A stretch of 64,000 bases of DNA from Roseibium polysiphoniae (GTDB taxonomy: Bacteria; Pseudomonadota; Alphaproteobacteria; Rhizobiales; Stappiaceae), in contig NZ_JACYXJ010000002.1 in the NCBI RefSeq assembly GCF_014842925.1, positions 1 to 64,000 on the forward strand, given 5' to 3'. Shown one piece after another: positions 55,096 to 62,503 of this stretch (within the stretch, counting starts at the first letter, position 1; every line of letters begins with the position of its first letter). The position numbers and the translations under genes were made by a program. The notes below the pieces were generated by a model. It ran no database searches. It had not been told where the DNA came from and was given only the letters and a program-made list of their open reading frames with translations.

Positions 55096-55727
55096 GCGAG
55101 AACTCTCATGAGGCGGTCATGCGCCTATTCTGCACGCCGATTGCGCCCCTGTTCAAGCGGGTTCCGGGGGGCAATCGCCGGGCGTTCATCCGGGCGGTCT
55201 GCCGGTCTCTGCAGGAGTTTGACGATCCGGTCTTGAGCGAGGCCGCGCACCGGATCTTGCGCACCGCCAAGGGCATGACCTGGCCCAATGCCGGGGAGCT
55301 TTACCAGACCTGCGCCACCGTGCGCGATGAACTGCGGCGAAAGGCAGAGCAGGCCGCAACAATGGCCGATCGGCAGGAAGGGGCGGCGGGGCAACTGCCG
55401 CTGCCCGAAACGGTCGCCGTCGACATCATGATTGCCAAAGATCCGGATCTGGTTCGCTATGCGGTTGAGGGCGACTATCACACGCTCTTGCTGGACCATG
55501 TGCGCCAACATCGGGGCTTGCCGGATGATGACACCTGCGAGCGGCTGTTGAACGCCTCGCGGGACAGGCTTGTCAAGGCGCAGGCACAGGCGGCCGCCCA
55601 TCCCGGACCGATCGAGAATTTCTATCTGCAAGGGCTGTTGAACCGGCGGCGGGCGGTTGCCCGGATGATCGAAAGCGCCTTTGCCGAACGCGAGCAGAAA
55701 AGGGGCGCGGCCCATGGCGAAGCTTAA
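55092..55727 (+). CDS. Phage protein downstream of the replication initiator
   Basis: 211 aa, ATG overlapping the initiator stop (ATGA). Helical; has LFCTPIAPLFKRVPGGNRRAFIRAVCRSLQEFDDPVLSEAAHRI at the start. Position recalls lambda P (helicase loader), but I see no clear homology. Confidence 0.6.
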   Translation: MSENSHEAVMRLFCTPIAPLFKRVPGGNRRAFIRAVCRSLQEFDDPVLSEAAHRILRTAKGMTWPNAGELYQTCATVRDELRRKAEQAATMADRQEGAAGQLPLPETVAVDIMIAKDPDLVRYAVEGDYHTLLLDHVRQHRGLPDDDTCERLLNASRDRLVKAQAQAAAHPGPIENFYLQGLLNRRRAVARMIESAFAEREQKRGAAHGEA

Positions 55728-56319
55728 ACCTGCCAAACTTGACAACACAGATCCGCTGCGACTGACATCTGCCAAACAGGCGCGGACCAAGGAAGCGGCA
55801 CGGCGGGCCGGATATCAGCGCGGGGCCTATCTCGAGTGGCTCTACAACAACCGCAAGATCAAGAAGGCGCAATATCTGGCCGGATGCCGGGTGCGGGCGC
55901 TTTTTGCCGAACGGGAAGGGCGGGCGAAGAGCATGGACCTGAGCAATGACCGGGTGGATGGCGGCAATCCGGAGCGCGATTTTTTGCGGGTTGCCACCCT
56001 GGACGCGGACCGGAGCCTGAAAGACCTTGCGGCGGCGCTGGGGCCGGATCAGGCCTTTGTGCTTTTTCACGGGATCGGGCTTGGCCTTCCCATTCAGGAG
56101 GTCGCCGCCTATTTCGTCGAGCCGGACAAGGTGGGCAAGTCGGAGACGGTGGACAGGATATCCAAGGACTATTGCGGGCGGCTCATCAAGGACGGCCTTC
56201 ATCATGCGGCGTTTTTCTTCGGATATGCCACGCGCGCCGCCGAAACGCAGATCGGAAAACGTTCATACTTCTGGTATGTTAAAGACATATCCACAATCAA
56301 TGGGGGTGCTGTTGATTGA
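55714..56319 (+). CDS. DUF6456-like phage protein (possible late regulator)
   Basis: 201 aa from ATG 55714, overlapping the previous gene by 14 bp. Segments AGCRVRALFAEREGRAKSMDLSNDRVDGG and LKDLAAALGPDQAFVLFHGIGLGLPIQEVAAYF recall the DUF6456 family that ends early operons in alphaproteobacterial prophages. A Q-like antitermination or late-switch role is inferred. A terminator follows. Confidence 0.6.
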   Translation: MAKLKPAKLDNTDPLRLTSAKQARTKEAARRAGYQRGAYLEWLYNNRKIKKAQYLAGCRVRALFAEREGRAKSMDLSNDRVDGGNPERDFLRVATLDADRSLKDLAAALGPDQAFVLFHGIGLGLPIQEVAAYFVEPDKVGKSETVDRISKDYCGRLIKDGLHHAAFFFGYATRAAETQIGKRSYFWYVKDISTINGGAVD

Positions 56320-56360
56320 CCAGTGCAGCGCTAATCGCTAGCGTTTGGTCATTCTCCACA

Positions 56361-56394
56361 AATGCGCCACCGGGAATCCGGGCGGCGCATTTTT
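56361..56394 (+). terminator. Terminator ending the replication operon
   Basis: Stem AATGCGCC / GGCGCATT (8 bp) with a second inner CCGGG/CCGGG-type loop and a T-run. It separates the replication genes from the AT-rich cargo operon. Confidence 0.82.
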
Positions 56395-56540
56395 CATTGG
56401 GGGCGAGTTCTGAGAGTTTATCAAGCTAAAATTGTAAGTTCCATCGATATCCTTTTTTCCTATAATTAGTTATAGTCGTCTCGCGTACAGTGTCGTTTAC
56501 TGTTGTGTTTATTTCAGTATTTAGAAGGATTTTAAAGTAA

Positions 56541-56891
56541 ATGGATTATAAAGATGTAGAAAAAATAATTTCGAGTAATTTCATAGTTGAAAAAGAAATT
56601 TTGGGCGAGAATTTGTTTTCCAAGGTCGTAGAAGGCGCGGTTCTGGGTGAGAGATACGATGTAGCGCCAAGATTTGGGCATGCAATGGATATTGTTTCCG
56701 TTGTGGAGGCAGTCAAGTTGGCAGCGGAATTTACCCTGGCCGTATACGGTGTTTTCAAATTACAAAAAGAACTATTCGATAAAAAATCGAAAGAAGTAAC
56801 CATCATCATCAAAGATGATAAATACAAAGATATTGAAGAAAATATATTAAATGATATTTGTGACGAAGTTTCAAAAGGTAAGTTTTCATGA
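56541..56891 (+). CDS. Small protein partner of the membrane metallopeptidase
   Basis: 116 aa. AT-rich gene with AGAAGGA 12 bp upstream of ATG 56541. Layout: charged N-terminus (MDYKDVEKIISSNFIVEKEIL), an apolar helix (VVEAVKLAAEFTLAVYGVFKLQKEL), a strand KEVTIIIKDDKY and an acidic end. This order resembles the EACC1-like protein at 48283, though the sequences differ. Its TGA overlaps the protease ATG. No family recognised. Confidence 0.7.
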   Translation: MDYKDVEKIISSNFIVEKEILGENLFSKVVEGAVLGERYDVAPRFGHAMDIVSVVEAVKLAAEFTLAVYGVFKLQKELFDKKSKEVTIIIKDDKYKDIEENILNDICDEVSKGKFS

Positions 56892-58165
56892 TTCCTGAGC
56901 ACGGGAAATCCCAGGTGGGGCACCCTATACTTACGCCTATTCAACATATCGCAGCCATATCTAATATGATATCCTCGAGATCATTGTGGATCGTCGCTTT
57001 GGTGGCATTTTTTGCGATCCTGTGGCGTCAGAGAGATTTTCTGACCGCCATTGAACCGGTCATATTCGCATTGGCTATTTACTGGGTGACGACCTTTTTA
57101 AAATTCGAGATTCTTGAGACGCGGAAGTTCAACAAACTATTTTCCGGGCTTCCACGCAATTTGGATTGGGGAAACTTCAAAGAACTCGATGTTCGGAGCG
57201 TCTTAAAAAAGCTGGACGTTCCATATCACGACATTATTGATTCTGGCTTTCGAGCAGGGATGGAGAAAGGTTTTGCTGCTCTCCAAGATCAGAAAACAGC
57301 GATGATGGCAGTTGCCGATCGAAATACGTTTTTTGTTGGGTTTCCCGGGCACCCGTTTCCACGGGTTCGATTTTTCCAGTCCGAAAAGCCAATGAATTCA
57401 AGCATGGCCTATTACGGTTTTTTGCGGCCAACAATAGTACTTTTTCGAGATAAAATTGACAATTTGACTTGGTTTCAACGGTTTGAAATTTTGCATGAAC
57501 TTGGGCATGGAACTATGAAAGGCCAATATATGTATGGCTTTTTCTACGTTCATTTGCAGTTCTTAATATTAACTACAATTTTATTGATGGCGGTGGTTCC
57601 AGTTGAGGATTATATCTATTTGTGTCCGATATTTTTGGCATATTTTTCATTTGTATTTTGGCTCAATCAGGGAAAGGTAGATGATGAAAGTAGAGCTGAT
57701 AGCTTTGCACTTCAAAACATGACCTCAGCTGATATTCAGAAGCTATATAGCGCAGTTATCAAATATAATATTCCTCAGGATCCGTCGTTAAGCGAAGGTG
57801 AAAACGTAAGGCGGCGACTCCGTCTGCTAAAAATGATAGAAAAGCATAAAAAGACTTCTTCCGCGTTTGGTTGGTTTGATACTGAGATTGACGCTTCGCA
57901 AACGGGCTTGGTCTCTAATGCGACCGAAGCAGCAAAGTACTCTCGCCCGTACCGGATTATAAATTTCTTCAAGTTAGTTACGTTATTGTATACGTGCGGT
58001 CTTATTCATGGTTATTTTGATCGAGATGTTTGGTGGGTTCTTGTTTTTTGCTTTGCTCTTCTTATTATTTTTCGCTTACTATCTATGCCGAAGGAGCAGT
58101 TGCTTAGCGTTATTTTGAGAGTTGGCAGCCTTAGGGATCAGGTAGATAGATATTTTTCTTCTTGA
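56888..58165 (+). CDS. Integral-membrane zinc metallopeptidase (M48-like)
   Basis: 425 aa. Zinc motif HELGH at residues 203-207 in RFEILHELGHGT, with a third ligand candidate in DDESRAD (Glu267, Asp271) as in M48 enzymes (ExxxD). TM segments at about 32-47, 52-71, 220-260 (two) and 365-405 (two) place it in the inner membrane. AT-rich, coupled by a 4-bp overlap to the small gene before it and bracketed by terminators. It is not HtpX or Oma1-like beyond the zinc site. Likely a membrane-damaging or signalling protease on a phage cargo operon; inference. Confidence 0.78.
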   Translation: MIPEHGKSQVGHPILTPIQHIAAISNMISSRSLWIVALVAFFAILWRQRDFLTAIEPVIFALAIYWVTTFLKFEILETRKFNKLFSGLPRNLDWGNFKELDVRSVLKKLDVPYHDIIDSGFRAGMEKGFAALQDQKTAMMAVADRNTFFVGFPGHPFPRVRFFQSEKPMNSSMAYYGFLRPTIVLFRDKIDNLTWFQRFEILHELGHGTMKGQYMYGFFYVHLQFLILTTILLMAVVPVEDYIYLCPIFLAYFSFVFWLNQGKVDDESRADSFALQNMTSADIQKLYSAVIKYNIPQDPSLSEGENVRRRLRLLKMIEKHKKTSSAFGWFDTEIDASQTGLVSNATEAAKYSRPYRIINFFKLVTLLYTCGLIHGYFDRDVWWVLVFCFALLIIFRLLSMPKEQLLSVILRVGSLRDQVDRYFSS

Positions 58166-58280
58166 TCTGTTACTTGAACATGAGTGAGTTGTCCGGTAGA
58201 TCTTCGCTGCGCGAGGAATGATCACATGCGCTTAGGGCTCTTGAGACGCAATTATCTAACTGTGCGTCGAGTATTCTGAG

Positions 58281-58299
58281 GGCCGTCGCGGCTTTTTTT
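58281..58299 (+). terminator. Terminator of the metallopeptidase operon
   Basis: Short GCCG/CGGC stem with TCG loop followed by seven Ts, 115 bp after the protease stop. Confidence 0.75.
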
Positions 58300-58412
58300 A
58301 ATCGATCGATTTGCGGTATGGCCGCCACTGCTGTGGTGAATTTCGGGAAAAAGCTGTTAACTCCCGATTACGAGAGCTTTGGATGTCCGCCCCTTTATGG
58401 AGGGAGCAAACC

Positions 58413-59009
58413 ATGTTCAGCGTTTCTGTTAACTTCTCTCGATTTTTGGCGGACATCAAGGCTTTAGAGCAACGACAAGTTCCCTATGCGGTATCTTTGG
58501 CCTTGAACGCCACGATTGATGATGTAGAGCGCAACACGCAAAAGAGCATGACGCGGCGGTTGGATCGGCCGACACCTTTCACCATGCGCGGCCTTGCCAA
58601 GTGGAAGGCGAACAAGCGGAAGTTGCGGGCGTCCGTGTTCTTCAAGGATGCGCAGGCCGGTTACCTGGAAAAACAGGAAACGGGCGGCATACGACGACCC
58701 AAGGGCAGGGCTATTCCCGTGCCGGTCGGGCAGCGGGTCAACAAATACGGTAATATGCCAAAAGGGGCGATCAAGCGATTGCTTGCCCGCAAAGACGTGT
58801 TTTCGCGAAAGATCAATGGGGTTGCCGGTATATGGCAACGTCCGAAGGGGCGGCGCAAGACGTTGAAGCTTCTTGTGGCCTATCAGCCGAAAGCGACCTA
58901 TCAGCCGCGCTTGGGCTATCGAGCCGGTGCGCTCAAGACAACACAAGCCCGCATTGGCGTGCACTTCCGCCGTTCAATGTCGCAAGCCTTGAAGACAGCC
59001 AGAAGATAG
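58413..59009 (+). CDS. Phage minor tail protein Z-like
   Basis: 198 aa from ATG 58413 (GGAGGGAG upstream). Segments VPYAVSLALNATIDDVERNTQKSM and ASVFFKDAQAGYLEKQETGGIRRPKGRAIPVPVG match the lambda gpZ (minor tail Z) family pattern. Unusually it stands before the terminase genes rather than in the tail block. Basic throughout. Confidence 0.65.
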   Translation: MFSVSVNFSRFLADIKALEQRQVPYAVSLALNATIDDVERNTQKSMTRRLDRPTPFTMRGLAKWKANKRKLRASVFFKDAQAGYLEKQETGGIRRPKGRAIPVPVGQRVNKYGNMPKGAIKRLLARKDVFSRKINGVAGIWQRPKGRRKTLKLLVAYQPKATYQPRLGYRAGALKTTQARIGVHFRRSMSQALKTARR

Positions 59010-59124
59010 GGCGGGGGTCCTTTCCGGCCTGTCCTGTCTCACGGGGCTATTCGCGACCGTTGGACATTGAAACACGCGTTGAAATTCAAAGCGTTATGAT
59101 GATCTTTATGTTTATGTTGCGCCC

Positions 59125-59748
59125 ATGCCCGACCGTGAAAAATACCCGTTGCCGGGTCATATCAGGGATGCGGTCGTCAACCGGGCGCAACTGGCAGACG
59201 CCTTCAACACGACGGAACCGACCATTGACCGGATGCGCAAGGACGGCATGCCGGTCAAGGAAGAAGGGTCCAACGGGCGTTCCTATCAGTTTCAGTTGTC
59301 GGATTGCTATGCCTGGAAGATGGCGCGCGAAGCGGACCGGCATGCGGAAGAAAAACAGGTTGCCGATTCCGTCCGGCAAATGCGCCTTGAATTATTGGGC
59401 GGTGATCACAACGACAGCGCCGAACAGCTTCTAAGCCCGAAACAGCGCAAAGAGCTTTACGAGGCTGAACACGCTTACAACAAACTGGCTTCCTTGCGCG
59501 GCGAAATGGTGTCGCGGGCGGAAGTGGAAGACCTGTTGAACAAGGTCTTTGATCTGGTGCGCAAGTCGGTCAACGGGATGCCCGACCGGCTGTCGCGGGA
59601 TGCGGGGTTGAGCGGGCGACAGGCGGAACAAGCAGTTGCTATTGCCGACGACATTTTGAGCGACTTGCACCGGACCTTGACCGACTTTGCCGACGTTGCG
59701 GACACCGGGGCTGAACACGACGCGGAAATCCTAGAAGCGGCGGAATAA
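59125..59748 (+). CDS. Terminase small subunit (Nu1-like)
   Basis: 207 aa. N-terminal winged helix (VVNRAQLADAFNTTEPTIDRMRKDGMPVKEEG) like Nu1/DUF1441, then a helical C-terminal part (ELYEAEHAYNKLASLRGEMVSRAEVEDLLNKVFDLVRKSVN). It recognises phage DNA for packaging. 3 bp before the large subunit. Confidence 0.85.
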   Translation: MPDREKYPLPGHIRDAVVNRAQLADAFNTTEPTIDRMRKDGMPVKEEGSNGRSYQFQLSDCYAWKMAREADRHAEEKQVADSVRQMRLELLGGDHNDSAEQLLSPKQRKELYEAEHAYNKLASLRGEMVSRAEVEDLLNKVFDLVRKSVNGMPDRLSRDAGLSGRQAEQAVAIADDILSDLHRTLTDFADVADTGAEHDAEILEAAE

Positions 59749-59751
59749 TCA

Positions 59752-61929
59752 ATGAACGCATTTCGGATGCCTGAGCGGCCGCATGGATGGCGGCCGCCGC
59801 AATACGCGCGCGCGGTCGGATGCCTTCGCGCCGCCTTGCCGACCATTGCGCCGATCCGCCGTCAAGCTGTCTCGGCGTGGTCGGAACAGTCCCGGTTTCT
59901 GCTCGACAACGGATCTGTAGTGCCGTGGCGCAACAGCGTCACGCCCTACATGGTCGAGCCGATGGACACGACAACTTCGCGACGGTTCCGGGCTGCGGTG
60001 TTCGTTGGTCCGGCGCGAACCGGCAAGACCGATGCACTGATTTTGAACAAGACTGCGCACACCATCTGTTGCGATCCGCAAGACCTGCGCATTGTCCACA
60101 TGAGCCAAGATGCGGCGCGGGAATTTTCGCGCAAGAAACTTGGTCAGCTTATCCGCTACACGCCGGACGTTTCGGAGCGTTTGGGGAAAGAGCGCTACGA
60201 TGACAACACCTTGATCAAGAATTTCGAAGGCAACATGTCCGTTGACGTGGCTTGGCCGGTGGTGGCGAAAATGAGCGCGTCCGATATCCCGCTCATGTTG
60301 CTGACAGATTACGACCGCATGCCGGAAGATATCGGCGGCGAAGGAACTGCCTTTGACCTGAGTTTCAAGCGCACGCAAACCTTCGGCTCGCGGGGCATGA
60401 CCGTCGTTGAAAGTTCTCCTGGCCGCCCGGTTCTCGATGATGACTTTGACGCGCCGGAAACTGAACGGCATCTGGCGCCGCCGTGTACCGGCATCCTGTC
60501 GCTTTACAATCGCGGAACGCGGGGCCGGTTCTATTGGCCGTGTCCTGATTGTTCCTCGCTGTTCGAGCCGGATTTCAAGCTGCTGCAATATCCCGAAAAA
60601 GGGACACCAGCGGAAAAGGGGGCGGGGGCCTTTCTGGCTTGTCCGCATTGCGGGTGCGTTCTTGAGCACCGGCACAAGCGGGAACGGAACCAATTTGCGC
60701 AGTGGCTTCACGAAAGCAGGATCGGCGAGTTGGTGCCGATCCATGATGACAGCTTGCGCGAAACCGACATTGCGAGCTGGTGGCTCAACGGCACTGTTGC
60801 GGCTTTCCAGAGTTGGGCGGAACTGGTTACGCGTTACGAAGGGGCGCTGGAAGAATTCGACCGGACACGGGACAGCAAGGCGCTGAAAACAACGATCACG
60901 GTTGATCAGGGCAAGCCGTTTTCCGAACGGCTGATTGCCGATGAAGATGAATTGTCGGTCAAGGAACTGAAGGACAGGGCCGAACCCTATGCGCTCAACA
61001 TCGCGCCTGCCGAAAGTCGTTTTCTGCTCATTGCGGTGGACGTGCAGAAGGGACGGTTTGTGGTCGAGGTCTTCGCCTTTGGCGTCGAGCTGGAACATTG
61101 GGTGATCGCCCGGTTTGACATGCACACGCCACCGTCAAGCGCGCCACGGGCGCAAGAGCGGGCGATTGATCCGGCGCGATATTCGGAAGATTGGGACGCG
61201 TTGTTTGATCTGCTGGAGCGGGAATTTCCTGTTCTTGGAGCGCCGTTTTCACTGGTGCCGGTTGCCCTGGTCGTTGATGGCTTCGGCGAAGAAGGCGTGA
61301 CGAAACATGCCTATGCGTTTTATCGCCGGGCAAAGGCGAAGGGGTACCGGGGGCGGGTGTTCATATCAAAGGGCATGCGTGGTTATGACCGCGACCGGGC
61401 CGTGTTGCGGACGCCGGAAAAGCAGGAGGGCAAGCGGCTCAAGAAAGCCAGTGATTTGAAAATCCTGCAGATCGGCACCTGGAAAATGAAGAATGAATTG
61501 GTGGCGGCGCTGTCGCGTACCGATCCGGGGCCGGGTGCCTGCCACCTGTCCAAAAACTTGCCCACGGACGTTTTCGAAGAGCTTTGCGCCGAAGAAAAAA
61601 CCTCGAAGGGCTGGGAGTTGAAGAAGGGCAAAAAGCGCAATGAAGCTTTTGACCTTGGCGTCTATGCGCTTGCCCTGGTGATTGTCCTGAAAGGCGAGCG
61701 GATCAATTGGGATCGCCCGCCCACGTGGGCGGCGGAGCTTGACCGCAATGCCTTTGCCCGTGCCCGGTCTCTTGCGTTCACGAGCGATAGCAAAGAGCCG
61801 GACGCGCAAGACGTGGCGCGCGAAGAAGAGCAGCCGGAACCCAGCCTGGAACCGGCGCAGCAAACGTCAAAACCAAGTCGCAAGAAACGGCCGCGGTCGC
61901 GTCGCCGTCGCGGATTCGGGGACTACTGA
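59752..61929 (+). CDS. Terminase large subunit (GpA family)
   Basis: 725 aa. Walker A GPARTGKTD (86-94), Walker B LMLLTDYDRM (181-190), two zinc-type CxxC pairs (CPDC and CPHC, about 264-305), nuclease domain starting FLLIAVDVQKGRFVVEVFAFG. ATP-driven packaging motor and cos/headful nuclease. Longer than lambda gpA because of a basic tail (KPSRKKRPRSRRRRG). Confidence 0.93.
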   Translation: MNAFRMPERPHGWRPPQYARAVGCLRAALPTIAPIRRQAVSAWSEQSRFLLDNGSVVPWRNSVTPYMVEPMDTTTSRRFRAAVFVGPARTGKTDALILNKTAHTICCDPQDLRIVHMSQDAAREFSRKKLGQLIRYTPDVSERLGKERYDDNTLIKNFEGNMSVDVAWPVVAKMSASDIPLMLLTDYDRMPEDIGGEGTAFDLSFKRTQTFGSRGMTVVESSPGRPVLDDDFDAPETERHLAPPCTGILSLYNRGTRGRFYWPCPDCSSLFEPDFKLLQYPEKGTPAEKGAGAFLACPHCGCVLEHRHKRERNQFAQWLHESRIGELVPIHDDSLRETDIASWWLNGTVAAFQSWAELVTRYEGALEEFDRTRDSKALKTTITVDQGKPFSERLIADEDELSVKELKDRAEPYALNIAPAESRFLLIAVDVQKGRFVVEVFAFGVELEHWVIARFDMHTPPSSAPRAQERAIDPARYSEDWDALFDLLEREFPVLGAPFSLVPVALVVDGFGEEGVTKHAYAFYRRAKAKGYRGRVFISKGMRGYDRDRAVLRTPEKQEGKRLKKASDLKILQIGTWKMKNELVAALSRTDPGPGACHLSKNLPTDVFEELCAEEKTSKGWELKKGKKRNEAFDLGVYALALVIVLKGERINWDRPPTWAAELDRNAFARARSLAFTSDSKEPDAQDVAREEEQPEPSLEPAQQTSKPSRKKRPRSRRRRGFGDY

Positions 61930-61930
61930 C

Positions 61931-62503
61931 ATGGGAAATCTGTTCGATGAAATCCCGGATGTTGAACCTCTCATCATCCGGGCGGGTGACTTTGTGCAAT
62001 GGCGCAAGCCGGATCTTGCAGCTGATTATCCGCCAAGCGTTTACGCCCTGGAATATCAATCCGTTATGGAAGCGAATGCATCCATAAGGTTCACTTTGAA
62101 CGCCACCGATCTGGACGGGGTGTTTGATGTTTCGGCGGCTTCGGCCGCGACCGCTTCCTATGAGACGGGCGTCTATCATTGGGTTGCGGTGATGACGCGG
62201 ATTTCGGACGGAGCCAAGCGGACCGTCAATCAAGGTCGCTTTGAAGTTCTTGCCGATCTGGCGACAGCGACCGGCGATCAGAGAAGCCACCACGAACGCA
62301 TGCTTGCGCAGCTTGAAGCCTTGCTGGAAGGGCGCGCGAAGTCGGACGTGGATTCCTATGAAATCGCAGGCCGGAAAATTGCGAAGCTTTCCCCGGAACA
62401 GTTGATGGATTGGGCCGCAAAATATCGTCGCCTTGTTCGTAAAGAGCGCGAGCAACGCGCGGGAAACAGCGGCCGCAAGGTTCACAAGGTGAGGTTCCTA
62501 TAA
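61931..62503 (+). CDS. Head-completion-like protein between terminase and portal
   Basis: 190 aa from ATG 61931, right after the terminase TGA. N-terminal beta-rich domain (YHWVAVMTRISDGAKRTVNQGRFEVLADL) and C-terminal helices (YEIAGRKIAKLSPEQLMDWAAKYRRLVRKER) that resemble gpW. In lambda the gpW gene occupies exactly this place. The fusion of a beta domain with a gpW-like end is an inference from pattern. Confidence 0.65.
   Translation: MGNLFDEIPDVEPLIIRAGDFVQWRKPDLAADYPPSVYALEYQSVMEANASIRFTLNATDLDGVFDVSAASAATASYETGVYHWVAVMTRISDGAKRTVNQGRFEVLADLATATGDQRSHHERMLAQLEALLEGRAKSDVDSYEIAGRKIAKLSPEQLMDWAAKYRRLVRKEREQRAGNSGRKVHKVRFL

Noticed and set aside
59749..61125. 458-codon minus-strand frame in the terminase gene
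   Set aside because: Antisense to a clear GpA-type terminase with intact motifs.
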